64,000 nt of DNA, from contig NZ_CP063785.1 in the NCBI RefSeq assembly GCF_025860405.1, forward strand, positions 8,681,390 through 8,745,389, in the 5' to 3' direction. Of the stretch, positions 1-8,980 are shown piece by piece; positions within the stretch are counted from its first letter, which is position 1, and the number at the start of each line of letters is the position of its first letter. Under the pieces are notes generated by a model. That model was not told where the DNA came from and ran no database searches. It saw nothing but the letters and a program-made list of their open reading frames with translations. A program made the translations under genes and the position numbers. Source of the DNA: Tolypothrix sp. PCC 7712 (GTDB taxonomy: Bacteria; Cyanobacteriota; Cyanobacteriia; Cyanobacteriales; Nostocaceae).

Positions 1-1085
1 CACCCAGCCCAATCACGGTCACACCAAAACACAACCTCAGTAATGTGTTGTATTTGCTGGATCGTTATCAAATTAGTCGCCTACCAGTAGTAGAAGGGCG
101 AAAACTGATTGGCATTATTACCCGTGCAGATATTATTCGTGCAGAAGCCGACTATCTCAACTGCGAGAATGCGACACCAGGGCCGCAACCCGAACCATCT
201 TATGTAGTTTACCAAACGCGAGCGCCCAACGTTGGCAGAGGTAGATTACTAGTCACAGTTGCTAACCCCGAAACAGCAGCGACTTTATTACAAATGGCAG
301 CTGCGATCGCCCGCGATCGCCATTATGAAATCGAGTGTGTGCAAGTTATTTTAGTCTCGCGCCACAGTTCCCCCACCGAAACCCAAGTTAGGACAGCCAA
401 AAGTCGCCGCTTACTCAGACAAGCAGAAGTATTAGCCAAAAAGTGGCGCATTCCTGTACATACACAAATCCGCGTCGCCCATGATGTCGCCCAAGCGATT
501 TTAGAGACAATCAACGAACGTCACATTGACCTAATTTTGATGGGTTGGAAAGGTAACACATCTACCCCAGGTAGGATTTTTGGCACAGTTGTCGATAGCA
601 TCATTCGCCAAGCTACCTGCGATGTCATGTTAGTCAAATTAGGTAACAGTCAACAGTCAACAGTCAACAGTCAACAGTCATTCAACCGTTGGTTAGTACC
701 TATGGCTGGTGGCCCCAATGCCAGGATGGCGATTAAATTACTTCCAGCTTTAGTGACATTAGGAGACGATCCCCTCATCCGCCTCACCAGGGTATTTAAA
801 CCATCGGAATTAGAACCAGACATGACAATTTTAGAACAGTCCATCCGCCAGCTAATTCACCACCGCAAATTATCTAGTACGGTAATTGCTTGCCCAGTTG
901 AAGCTGATTCAGTTTCCCAAGGCGTAATTAACTTAGTAAAAACCGAGGGGTACGATGTAGTAGTTTTAGGCGCTTCCCGAGAAGGGTTATTACAGCAGGC
1001 AATTCAAGGTAATATTCCCGAAGCGATCGCTTCTGGTGTAGAAAGTACAGTCATTTTGGTGAGGGGTGCAATTACTGACATTTAA
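1..1085 (+). CDS. C-terminal part of a ClC-type chloride channel/transporter with CBS and USP domains (5' end outside window)
   Basis: The reading frame is open from the first bases of the window, so the gene starts upstream. The visible part opens with the second half of a CBS domain (SRLPVVEGRKLIGIITRADI). Two universal-stress-protein (USP) units follow, at about residues 65-215 and 225-345. The first ends with the USP-like GRIFGTVVDSIIRQATCDVMLVK. Cyanobacterial ClC chloride channels commonly carry this CBS plus USP tail on the cytoplasmic side, where it is thought to sense nucleotides. The channel body itself is not visible, so another CBS/USP membrane protein is possible. The linker between the two USP units contains five perfect copies of the heptamer AACAGTC (645-679), translated as NSQQSTVNSQQS. 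This is an intergenic-type STRR lying inside a gene. Confidence 0.7.
   Translation, partial: PSPITVTPKHNLSNVLYLLDRYQISRLPVVEGRKLIGIITRADIIRAEADYLNCENATPGPQPEPSYVVYQTRAPNVGRGRLLVTVANPETAATLLQMAAAIARDRHYEIECVQVILVSRHSSPTETQVRTAKSRRLLRQAEVLAKKWRIPVHTQIRVAHDVAQAILETINERHIDLILMGWKGNTSTPGRIFGTVVDSIIRQATCDVMLVKLGNSQQSTVNSQQSFNRWLVPMAGGPNARMAIKLLPALVTLGDDPLIRLTRVFKPSELEPDMTILEQSIRQLIHHRKLSSTVIACPVEADSVSQGVINLVKTEGYDVVVLGASREGLLQQAIQGNIPEAIASGVESTVILVRGAITDI
645..679 (+). repeat. STRR heptamer (AACAGTC)x5 inside a coding region
   Basis: Five perfect tandem copies of AACAGTC. The unit is the complement of the TGTTGAC heptamer repeated at 24768-24809. Thirty-five bases is not a multiple of three, yet the frame stays open and encodes a polar linker between two USP domains. 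Confidence 0.95.
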
Positions 1086-1341
1086 AAGCATTGGGTGCAA
1101 TGTCTACACACTTTCAAAATCAGCGTTTAACTGAACTTTCTCCTGAGCATTTATAAAGAACATCAAGGCATTTGTGATTCTGAGAGGGTGACAAGGCAAC
1201 TCTAAGGTAGATAGGACAAAACTTTGAAAAGATGGTGGAGACAAAAAATAGGGAGCATTTTTGTGGCTCCCCCAGAAAAATATGTTTCCTGAATCTTAGC
1301 AAAAAACCCTGCGTAGCCATCTGAATGAAAGCCAGTATCTA

Positions 1342-1644
1342 ATACCAAATCAAATAATGTTTGCGACACATCAATATATTCTAGAGGGCAAGGCAGTGCC
1401 CAGAGGTGTAAACTTAAGCTCAAAGCTATATACGGCGGGCGTTGTACAAATCCCTCGCCCTCATCCCCTAACCCCTTCTCCCTGAGGGAGAAGGGGAATT
1501 GAATCTCTTGCTCCCCTCGCCCACAGGGAGAGGGGCTGGGGGTGAGGGCAAAACCTTGCAACCAAGCGGGTTTCACGTTAAGTTGACACGTATGAGCACT
1601 GCCTTGCCCCTACAATCTGTCGCATTCTTTTTTCAAATTAGTAT
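1342..1644. repeat. Composite palindromic repeat, copy A (outer element filled with inner module)
   Basis: The outer ends are ATACCAAATCAAATAATG on the left and a degenerate TTAGTAT on the right. They carry inner arms of the type TTTGCGACA and TGTCGCATTC, and GGGCAAGGCAGTGCCC facing GCACTGCCTTGCCCC. Inside lies a second module (about 1405-1590) bounded by GGTGTAAACTTAA and TTAAGTTGACAC. It contains two strong hairpins (CCCCTTCTCCCTGAGGGAG and a GGGAGAGGGGCTGG block). Relative to the outer element, the inner module is inverted compared with the copy at 41.6 kb. No protein is encoded. The non-genic stretch 1086-2399 holds this repeat and otherwise AT-rich DNA with no convincing gene. Confidence 0.85.
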
Positions 1645-2219
1645 AACTTTAAAATTATTGTTGTTATTGCTACAAGTTCATCGTCAAGCGAAACTCTCAG
1701 TTTTAGCGAGTGTCTTTCCCCAACCGATTCAATATGGCAGTCGCAAACGCAACCTACAACGATTTTTAAACTTGCAGCAACCTTTATAGGTAGGTTGTCA
1801 CCCTTTGAGAGGAAATTTACTTATTACTCACTACTTATTACTCATTACTTTTTTCAATTAGTTGCTGTACCTCATAAATATCGAATCTGCTGTATCTGTA
1901 AATTTATCAGTACCAGGTTTATTTCATACAAAGCAAATATTTTTATAAAAATGTAAAAGTTATGAAATATAGTTATTTAGCTTTGATTGTTGGCGCTGTT
2001 ACAACCCATAAAATTGAAAGCGTCTAACATACTTCCAGACCTTAACAAAACAAAAGTAGTTTATTTAAGCTTAATTATTGAATGCTTGAGACAGGCTTTT
2101 ATTGTTATATTCTGCTATCTCAAAATGTTCTATGCTGAGTTTCTCAACTATTCAGTTTTTAGATGGAGTTAAAAATTATAAAACAATAATCAGTCAACAT
2201 TAAATGACAGATAAGAGAG

Positions 2220-2234
2220 TTAACCAATGGTTAA
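2220..2234. promoter_or_regulatory. 15-bp palindrome upstream of devB
   Basis: TTAACCAATGGTTAA is a perfect 7-bp inverted repeat around one central base. It lies 166 bp before the devB start, in AT-rich DNA, and could be an operator for the exporter operon. I do not see a canonical NtcA site (GTA-N8-TAC) here. Confidence 0.35.
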
Positions 2235-2399
2235 GTAAAACCACCTATGAATTGTCAGAAAAACTCTAATTTATTCACACCAATTAATCTAAATTTAACG
2301 TGAATGTCTGAATAGATACTTGGTAGCAATTACTTAATTATCGATAAACTAATTACTTTCCAAGTTTAGATTGTATGCGCCACCAGTAAGAGGTAATGT

Positions 2400-3623
2400 A
2401 TGGTGCAAAACTCAAAGTTAGGGTACAGATTGTCCCCTAAATCGATTCTGCGTCTATCTGTTTTTATCAGTATAGTTGCATCTTTATTGGTTGGCAGCAT
2501 CAGCTTTTATGCAGTAAAACGATTGCAATATTCTGGTAATTTAGATACAAAGGTCGCAGCGAAAAAATTACCAGAAATCACAACAGTAACAGCTTTAGGA
2601 AGACTTGAGCCAAAGGGAGAGATAATTAAACTTTCTGCTACTGTTTCTACACAAGGAAGCCGAGTAGAGCAGTTGTTGATTAAGGAAGGAGATAGAGTTA
2701 AAAAAAGTCAAATCATAGCCATTTTAGACAGTCGCGATCGCCTACAAGCAGCATTAAAAGAAGCCCAAGAACAAGTCAAAGTTGCCCAGGCAAACCTCGC
2801 TAAAACCCAAGCTGGCGCGAAACCTGGTGAAATCCTAGCCCAGCAAGCTGCGATCGCACGTTTAGCAGCAGAACGCAAAGGTAATATTGCGGCACAAATC
2901 GCTACAGTTGAACGTTTCCAGGCTCAAGTTGATAATGCCGCAGCAGAAGACAACCGCTATCAGCAGTTGTATGAACAAGGTGCAATTTCCGCTTCCCAAA
3001 AAGATAGTAAGCGTCTCGCCTTAGAAAGTGCCCGTAAAAATCTCCAACAAGCCCAAGCGCAGTTGCAGCAAATTCAATCAGCAAGCCAGCAACAACTCAA
3101 AGAAGCTGCAGCTAACCTAGATCAAATTAGCGAGGTTCGCAGCGTAGATGTTGCAGCAGCTAAAGCAGAAGTAGATCGCGCCATAGCAGCCATGAATTTA
3201 GCACAAGCAAACTTACAACAAGCTTACGTGCGATCGCCTCAAGCTGGACAAGTATTCGAGATCCATAGCCGTCCGGGAGAAATAGTTTCAGATGACGGTA
3301 TCGCTAACATCGGCCAAACCAACCAAATGTATGCAGTAGCCGAAGTCTACGAAAGCGATATCAGCAAAGTACATCCAGGGCAAAGAGTGCAAGTAGTGAA
3401 TGAATTTCTCCCCCATGAATTGCAGGGAACCGTCGATTGGATTGGTTTACAAGTACGCCGCCAGAATGTCATCAATACCGATCCAGCTAGCAACATTGAT
3501 GCCCGAGTTATTGAAGTTCATGTACGTTTAGATCCAGACTCCAGCCAGAAAGCTGCCAAGTTTACCAATATGCAAGTCAAAGTGGTAATTCAACTATCAA
3601 AGGGGCTGGGTACTGGGGACTAG
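2400..3623 (+). CDS. devB: DevB-like membrane-fusion protein of a DevBCA-type ABC exporter
   Basis: A 407-residue HlyD/MFP-family adaptor. It has an N-terminal membrane anchor (about residues 18-40, SIVASLLVGSISFYAV), a lipoyl-like half, and a long Ala/Gln-rich coiled-coil hairpin (about 110-265). The returning lipoyl and beta-barrel part follows (AYVRSPQAGQVFEIHSRPGE). DevB proteins link the inner-membrane DevCA ABC transporter to TolC. In Anabaena the DevBCA system exports heterocyst glycolipids, but several paralogues exist and the substrate here is not proven. The start is ATG at 2400, preceded by AAGAGG. It is the first gene of devB-devC-devA. The last residues (GLGTGD) and the stop are made of degenerate TGGGGACT repeat DNA, so the extreme C-terminus is probably not conserved. 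Confidence 0.85.
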   Translation: MVQNSKLGYRLSPKSILRLSVFISIVASLLVGSISFYAVKRLQYSGNLDTKVAAKKLPEITTVTALGRLEPKGEIIKLSATVSTQGSRVEQLLIKEGDRVKKSQIIAILDSRDRLQAALKEAQEQVKVAQANLAKTQAGAKPGEILAQQAAIARLAAERKGNIAAQIATVERFQAQVDNAAAEDNRYQQLYEQGAISASQKDSKRLALESARKNLQQAQAQLQQIQSASQQQLKEAAANLDQISEVRSVDVAAAKAEVDRAIAAMNLAQANLQQAYVRSPQAGQVFEIHSRPGEIVSDDGIANIGQTNQMYAVAEVYESDISKVHPGQRVQVVNEFLPHELQGTVDWIGLQVRRQNVINTDPASNIDARVIEVHVRLDPDSSQKAAKFTNMQVKVVIQLSKGLGTGD

Positions 3624-3664
3624 GGACTCGGGATTAGGAATAAAAAAACTGTTGACTCTTGTAC

Positions 3665-3684
3665 AGACGCGATGAATCGCGTCT
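3665..3684. repeat. Dispersed 20-bp palindrome AGACGCGAT-N-AATCGCGTCT, copy 1
   Basis: AGACGCGATGAATCGCGTCT lies between devB and devC. Perfect or near-perfect copies occur at 29315, 30306, 34027 and 59605, always between genes or at gene ends. In a transcript it would fold into a short GC-rich hairpin. Confidence 0.9.
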
Positions 3685-3714
3685 CTATGAATCTTGACTT
3701 TACTCACCACTTCA

Positions 3715-4890
3715 ATGATGGGAATTTTGCAACAACTACGACGACGAACACCTTTAGGATGGCTGCAACTGAGTCATGAAAAAAGTCGGCTGCTGGTAGC
3801 ATTATCAGGCATCGCTTTTGCTGATGTTCTGATGTTTATGCAGTTTGGTTTTCAGAGTGCTTTATATGACAGTAACACCAGACTGCATCGCAGTTTACTT
3901 TCAGACATCGTTGTCATTGGTTCCCAAACCCGTAACCTGCAAAGAATATCTACCTTTTCTCGGCGGCGACTTTATCAAGCTATGGATATACCAGGGGTAA
4001 AGTCAGCTGAAGGAATTTATATCGGTACAATGATTTGGAAGAATCCCCAAACAAGACGTGACACAGAAATTTTGGTGATTGGGTTCAACCCAGATAAACC
4101 AACTTTCGATTTACCGGAAGTTAATCAACAATTACAAGCAATTAAACAACCATATACCGTATTATTCGACCGTGGCGCTAGAGGCGAATATCAACAAACG
4201 ATTGCCCAACTAGAACAGGGTAAACCTGTGAAGACAGAAATTGAACGCCGAACGGTAACTATTAGTGGTTTATTCAAAGTCGGGGCTTCTTTTGGTGCTG
4301 ATGGCACTTTAATGACTAGCGATGAGAACTTTCTGCGGCTATTTCCACACCAACCAGCAGCCAATATCAGTGTCGGTTTGATTCAGCTACAACCCGGTGC
4401 TGACATTCAACAAGTAGTAGCAGGATTAAAATCCCATCTAGGAAACGAAGTCAAAATCCTGACTCATGAACAATTTATTCAATTTGAAAATGATTTTTGG
4501 AGTCGCAACTCCCCAATCGGGTTTATTTTTAATCTCGGTGTCTCGATGGGTTTTTCTGTAGGGGTGATTCTGGTTTATCAAGTCCTATCTACAGATGTGA
4601 ATGCCCATGTCAGAGAATATGCCACCTTTAAAGCTATGGGTTATCGCAATTTATACTTGCTATGCGTCGTGTTTGAAGAAGCAGTAATTTTGGCTTTATT
4701 AGGCTTTATTCCAGGTACAGCAGCCTCGTTAGGGCTTTACTATCTCACCCGCAACGCCACAAATTTACCAATTTACATGACTGGAATCAGAGCTTTACAA
4801 GTGCTATTACTCACCATCATCATGTGTACCATTTCCGGTGCGATCGCCACCCGCAAACTCCAATCTGCTGACCCCGCTGATATGTTTTAG
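3715..4890 (+). CDS. devC: DevC-like permease of a DevBCA-type ABC exporter
   Basis: About 391 residues in MacB/FtsX topology. There is one N-terminal membrane segment (LLVALSGIAFADVLMFMQFG), a large periplasmic domain (about residues 55-255), and three C-terminal membrane segments (about 270-300, 325-345 and 360-385). The opening RRRTPLGWLQLSHEKSRLLV is typical of cyanobacterial DevC. It acts with the DevA ATPase and the DevB adaptor in one exporter. Tandem ATG codons at 3715 and 3718 are the most natural start. A TTG at 3694 would add seven residues. No clear ribosome-binding site is visible before either. The gap to devB contains a 20-bp palindromic repeat. Confidence 0.85.
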   Translation: MMGILQQLRRRTPLGWLQLSHEKSRLLVALSGIAFADVLMFMQFGFQSALYDSNTRLHRSLLSDIVVIGSQTRNLQRISTFSRRRLYQAMDIPGVKSAEGIYIGTMIWKNPQTRRDTEILVIGFNPDKPTFDLPEVNQQLQAIKQPYTVLFDRGARGEYQQTIAQLEQGKPVKTEIERRTVTISGLFKVGASFGADGTLMTSDENFLRLFPHQPAANISVGLIQLQPGADIQQVVAGLKSHLGNEVKILTHEQFIQFENDFWSRNSPIGFIFNLGVSMGFSVGVILVYQVLSTDVNAHVREYATFKAMGYRNLYLLCVVFEEAVILALLGFIPGTAASLGLYYLTRNATNLPIYMTGIRALQVLLLTIIMCTISGAIATRKLQSADPADMF

Positions 4891-4970
4891 CAATGGGCAT
4901 GGGGCAATGGGCATAGGGCATTGGTCAATTGTTAATTGGGATTTATCCTTGTCCCCTGATCCCCCTTGTT

Positions 4971-5019
4971 CCCAATCCCCAGTCCCCAATCCCCAGTCCC
5001 CAGTCCCCAGTCCCCAGTC
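4971..5019 (+). repeat. STRR heptamer array (CCCARTC)x7
   Basis: Seven tandem CCCAATC/CCCAGTC heptamers end six bases before the devA start codon. They fill the place where the devA ribosome-binding site would be. The sequence is an intergenic cyanobacterial STRR and is not part of a protein, although the frame happens to be open through it. Confidence 0.9.
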
Positions 5020-5025
5020 CCCACT

Positions 5026-5715
5026 ATGCCAGTGATCTCGATCCGCAATCTCGACCACTATTTTGGTCATGGTCAACTCCGCAAGCAAGTTTTATTTAAT
5101 ATCAACCTGGAGATTTACAGTGGTGAAATAGTTTTCATGACTGGCCCCTCTGGTTCTGGGAAGACAACACTTCTCACCTTGGTGGGTGGGTTGCGTTCTG
5201 CCCAATTTGGTAGTTTGCAGGTTTTGGGGCGAGAACTTTGCGGTGCTAGTCACCAACAACTAGTAGAGTCACGACGACGTAATGGTTATATTTTTCAAGC
5301 GCATAATTTACACGGTAGTTTGACGGCACTCCAAAACGTCAAAATGGGTTTGGAATTCCACCAGCATATTGAATTAGCCGAAATGCATAGGCGTTCAGCT
5401 CAAATGTTAGAGCAAGTAGGCTTAGAAAATTGCTTGCATTACTACCCCGATCAATTATCAGGGGGACAAAAACAGCGAGTTGCGATCGCCCGTGCTTTAG
5501 TCAGTCATCCCCAAATTGTTCTAGCTGATGAACCGACTGCGGCGCTTGATGGTCAATCGGGGCGAGATGTCGTCAACCTGATGCAAAAATTGGCAAAGGA
5601 ACAAGGCTGTACCATCCTCATGGTGACTCATGATAATCGGATTCTCGATATAGGCGATCGCATTGTGCATCTCGAAGACGGTCAATTAAAGTCAAAAGTT
5701 AAAGTTATCAATTAA
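5026..5715 (+). CDS. devA: DevA-like ATPase of a DevBCA-type ABC exporter
   Basis: A 229-residue LolD/MacB-type ABC ATPase. It has Walker A GPSGSGKT (about 38-45), the Q-loop FQAHNL, the signature LSGGQKQR (about 143-150), Walker B IVLADEPTAALD (about 163-174) and the switch His in MVTHD. The ATG at 5026 is preferred because the 20 in-frame codons before it are only heptamer repeat. It powers the devBC exporter, and the three genes are co-directional. No Shine-Dalgarno sequence is seen, because the repeat runs to within a few bases of the start. Confidence 0.88.
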   Translation: MPVISIRNLDHYFGHGQLRKQVLFNINLEIYSGEIVFMTGPSGSGKTTLLTLVGGLRSAQFGSLQVLGRELCGASHQQLVESRRRNGYIFQAHNLHGSLTALQNVKMGLEFHQHIELAEMHRRSAQMLEQVGLENCLHYYPDQLSGGQKQRVAIARALVSHPQIVLADEPTAALDGQSGRDVVNLMQKLAKEQGCTILMVTHDNRILDIGDRIVHLEDGQLKSKVKVIN

Positions 5716-5956
5716 ATAATTCAATTTAAAGTTTTTTATCTTATAAATTATTTATTCCCACTAAAAGCTGTTGCCAGTTGCCTAGAAGTCGTAAAAATAA
5801 AGGTTTTCTTAAGCTTTGTCTATTAACTCTTAGGGCTAAACGTCAAGTATTTTAAATTTTGTAAAGCAATAAGTAAAAAGTCGTAACAGTTTGACAATAG
5901 GAAAGTGCTGTTTACAGCAATCCTGCTGACACCTGAATAAAGGTGCCAATTTGACA

Positions 5957-6913
5957 ATGATTGAAAACCTGTTACATGCTTACACTCCTCTATTGACTTG
6001 GATAGGACTAGGACTAGTGCTATCTCGGTTTATCCCCGAGAGTTTTCTCAAATTACTGGGGTATGGGCTTTATTGGGTAGGAGTTCCCCTGCAACTTTTT
6101 GTTTTAGCACGTCACACTGATTTATCTCATGGGGGGCTAATACCTGCGATCGCCATTGGAGTATTGCTGCTGAGTCTGGTTTTCGCACTGTTATTTTGGT
6201 GGGGATTGCGAGTCAGCACCAGTCCCAAACAGCAAGCAGAAAATTCATTTGATGATCCTGTGGTGCGAGCCAGTTTAGGCAGTTTTATTTTAGCTACGAT
6301 TTTAGGCAACACAGGCTTTGTCGGCTTGACACTTGCACAGGTGTTAACTGGCCCTAGCAATATGGACTGGGCAGTATTATTCAGCGTTACCAACAATGTT
6401 ATAGGCACCTACGGCATTGCTGTTTTAATTGCCAGCTATTTTGGTAACAGAGAAATTAAAAACCATTGGTGGATTCAGGTGCGGGATTTGGTAACTGTCC
6501 CGAGTTTGTGGGCATTTTTTATTGGGTTAAATACTCAATTTATCAAATTGCCCCCAGTCGTTGAGTCAGGGCTAGAACAAGCTGTTTGGGTAGTGATAGC
6601 TTTTGCTTTGTTGTTGGTGGGCTTACGAATGACAGCCATCAAAATCGGCAATAGTTTGAAAATGGCTGTAGTGGCCAGTCTGCTGAAAGTTTTGATTGTG
6701 CCTTTGTTGGTGGGGTTAGGCGCTACCTATGTAGGTGTAATTGGTGAACCAAGGTTAGTACTAGTACTGATGTCTGGGACACCCACCGGGCTTTCAGTAC
6801 TGATTTTGGCGGAAGTTTATGAATTAGACCGAAACTTGCTAGCCAGCAGTATTGCCTTAACTTTTGTCGGATTGCTCCTAGTACTTCCTCTGTGGCTGGC
6901 TTGGTTTAGCTAA
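5957..6913 (+). CDS. AEC-family (auxin-efflux-carrier-like) transporter
   Basis: A 318-residue hydrophobic protein of about ten membrane segments arranged as two five-helix repeats. It matches the AEC/Mem_trans family, whose members include malonate, malate and auxin-like carriers. Family-like features are the interrupted helix around LGNTGFVGLTLAQ and the C-terminal MSGTPTGLSVLILAEVYELD, the usual substrate-site region. The substrate cannot be inferred. ATG at 5957 is preferred over the in-frame TTG six bases upstream. It is monocistronic in appearance, with about 240 bp upstream and 300 bp downstream that contain no gene. Confidence 0.75.
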   Translation: MIENLLHAYTPLLTWIGLGLVLSRFIPESFLKLLGYGLYWVGVPLQLFVLARHTDLSHGGLIPAIAIGVLLLSLVFALLFWWGLRVSTSPKQQAENSFDDPVVRASLGSFILATILGNTGFVGLTLAQVLTGPSNMDWAVLFSVTNNVIGTYGIAVLIASYFGNREIKNHWWIQVRDLVTVPSLWAFFIGLNTQFIKLPPVVESGLEQAVWVVIAFALLLVGLRMTAIKIGNSLKMAVVASLLKVLIVPLLVGLGATYVGVIGEPRLVLVLMSGTPTGLSVLILAEVYELDRNLLASSIALTFVGLLLVLPLWLAWFS

Positions 6914-7214
6914 AATTTTGTAACAGTATAAAAATAATTGTCTGCGATCGCTAGACTAAACTAGAAATACAGTTAAACTATCCGTAATTCCCTAAATTCT
7001 TCTTTCCTTGATGGCTAAACTGTGATTTATTTCAGCTAGCCAAAAGATTTAAAATAAATTTGGTTCCCGATTCTTGACAATTAGGCAATTAGAGTTTAGC
7101 CTCTGGACAATTTAAAAAGATTTATCTTTTTAGAGAATATTTACTTCTATGAGGAAACACTAGTAGTAGTAAGCTAGTCTGTTGTCCACAGAAGTTAGGT
7201 TTTTTTGTGGCTCT

Positions 7215-8150
7215 ATGACTATCGAGAATCGCACTAATAATTCTCAAACTCAGTGGCTTGGTTTTAATATCAAAGGTCTGACACCCCATCGACGAACAGC
7301 AAATTTGCTCACGGGGATGTTTGCTGCGATTCCCGTCGCCTTGGCATTGCCTGTCGATGCTTTGCAGGTACAGGTAAATCCTAATAGTCCTAAATTGGGT
7401 GACACAATCTCAGTTGTGATTAATGTAGATAATCCCGCCAATGGTAATAATCCCACAGTGACGAGTGGCGATAAGACTTACCCTGCGTTTGAAATTGCAC
7501 CTAATCAATATCGGGCTTTTATCCCCACAAGTCCCCTAGAACAGGCTGGCAAGAGAACACTCCGAGTTACCGGGGACGATCAGGTGCAAAACTTATCAGT
7601 GCAAGTGCAAAAACGCACCTTTCCTGTACAGCGAATAAATCTACCACCAGGGAAAGCTGGAGTAGAAGCCACAGAACTGGAATTAAAACGTGTAGCAGCT
7701 TTTAAAGCCTTACAAACACCCGAAAAGTACTGGAGTGGCCCTTTTTTACAGCCAAACAAAGGCCGCGTGAGTACAATTTATGGTGTTCGCCGTTACTATA
7801 ATGGTAAATTTGCAGATGATTATTATCATCGTGGCGTTGACTACGCTGGTGCAGCCGGTTCACCCGTAGTTGCCCCAGCTGCGGGAAAAGTGGCTTTAGT
7901 CGGCAAAGTTTCCCAAGGTTTTCGGGTTCACGGTAATGTCATTGGCATCGATCACGGTCAAGGAGTCACCAGTATTTTCATGCACCTCAGTCGCATTAAT
8001 GTCAAAGAAGGCGACATTGTTAAACCAGGCCAGCTAATTGGCGCAGTTGGTTCAACGGGTGCTTCCACTGGCCCGCATTTGCACTGGGGTCTTTATGTTA
8101 ATGGTGTATCGATTGATCCTACGCCTTGGCGAACTAAGGTTGTTGAATAA
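7215..8150 (+). CDS. Exported M23-family peptidoglycan endopeptidase
   Basis: A 311-residue protein from ATG 7215 (an in-frame TTG at 7182 would add 11 residues). A hydrophobic signal-like stretch (LLTGMFAAIPVALALPVDA) is followed by a beta-rich N-terminal domain and a C-terminal LytM/M23 domain. Zinc ligands are visible as HRGVDYA (His and Asp) and HLHWGL (the HxH motif). Such enzymes cut peptide cross-bridges in peptidoglycan during growth or division. The full ligand set suggests an active enzyme, not an EnvC-like activator. It is probably a single-gene unit that ends before the hairpin at 8193. Confidence 0.85.
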   Translation: MTIENRTNNSQTQWLGFNIKGLTPHRRTANLLTGMFAAIPVALALPVDALQVQVNPNSPKLGDTISVVINVDNPANGNNPTVTSGDKTYPAFEIAPNQYRAFIPTSPLEQAGKRTLRVTGDDQVQNLSVQVQKRTFPVQRINLPPGKAGVEATELELKRVAAFKALQTPEKYWSGPFLQPNKGRVSTIYGVRRYYNGKFADDYYHRGVDYAGAAGSPVVAPAAGKVALVGKVSQGFRVHGNVIGIDHGQGVTSIFMHLSRINVKEGDIVKPGQLIGAVGSTGASTGPHLHWGLYVNGVSIDPTPWRTKVVE

Positions 8151-8192
8151 CAAAGATAAGATTGATCAAGACTGTACATAATTTGTATATTT

Positions 8193-8214
8193 TTTTGCCT
8201 ATAATTAGGCAAAA
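8193..8214. terminator. Hairpin after the M23 gene
   Basis: TTTTGCCTA-taat-TAGGCAAAA, a 9-bp stem flanked by T-runs on the left and A-runs inside the stem. It could serve as a terminator in either direction between the peptidase and comFB genes. Confidence 0.45.
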
Positions 8215-8259
8215 TGGACTAGATTGGTACCGTCCCTACCTTGCTTCGGTGGCTAAAAG

Positions 8260-8814
8260 ATGATGAGCGTTATGAGTATTGAAAAAATTGTAGAACAAGC
8301 TCTCCAGGATGGTTATTTGACACCAGCAATGGAAGCAGAAGTTGGGCGCATCTGTGATAACGCCTCTGAACTCTCAATAGAAGAGTATATGGCGCTGGAT
8401 AGATTAATGGGGGCGCTATTAACTGGAGAAGTTGTGGCGGTACCTCGCAAACAATTTATTAACGTCATGGAGGAGTTAGTCTTAACAGAAGCGATCTCCC
8501 GTGTAGCGGAAATTGAAGCTACTAGCGAAAGCTCTTTAGATGTAGGCGATATTGCCGCTTATGCCCTCAACCGCCTGCCGCCCCTATATGCGACTACGGA
8601 AGAAGGTGCTAACTACCAGCGTCAGCGCGCTAAGGCAGAACTTCAAGAACTAATTGCCCTGCAAATAGGTGAAGCGATCGGTCGTAACCTCGATCAACCC
8701 AATGACAATAGAACGCCTGTTGTGGCCAAAAGCACAGGTAATGAAGTTCTCCGCCAAGTTAGTAACCTGCTCCAAGTTTACGCACCCACTTTCGAGCAAA
8801 AAGCCCAATCTTAA
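8260..8814 (+). CDS. ComFB-family protein
   Basis: A 184-residue soluble protein. The core (SIEKIVEQAL, EEYMALDRLMGALLTGEVVAVPRK, DVGDIAAYALNRLPPLYATTEEG) matches the ComFB family (late competence development). In other cyanobacteria ComFB-type proteins have been linked to cyclic-di-GMP binding and to motility or competence. That role is family knowledge and cannot be read from the sequence. Three in-frame ATGs lie close together (8260, 8263, 8272), and the third, beginning MSIEKI, may be the true start. No neighbouring competence genes are present. Confidence 0.75.
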   Translation: MMSVMSIEKIVEQALQDGYLTPAMEAEVGRICDNASELSIEEYMALDRLMGALLTGEVVAVPRKQFINVMEELVLTEAISRVAEIEATSESSLDVGDIAAYALNRLPPLYATTEEGANYQRQRAKAELQELIALQIGEAIGRNLDQPNDNRTPVVAKSTGNEVLRQVSNLLQVYAPTFEQKAQS

Positions 8815-8980
8815 TGCTCAAGAGTCTCCAGTCCCAGGTCAACTGTTAATCCTCAGTTGACCTTTGATTCTGGAATATCACTGGCTTTACTTGGAGAAAC
8901 CCCATTGCCCTTGTCAGATTCCCCGCTTGACGATGCACTACACCAAGGGATAAAGGCGCAATGGCTTTTCATGACTGAAA

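Noticed and set aside
1202..1576. Open frames through the composite repeats (also near 26.4, 32.0, 41.7 and 49.3 kb)
   Set aside because: They follow hairpin-rich repeat DNA that differs in frame from copy to copy, so they are not proteins.
1987..2172. 61-codon frame upstream of devB
   Set aside because: AT-rich, no ribosome-binding site, no recognisable features. Judged chance.
4966..5025. Twenty-codon N-terminal extension of devA
   Set aside because: It consists only of CCCAGTC heptamers translated as Pro/Ser/Val. The family start fits ATG 5026.
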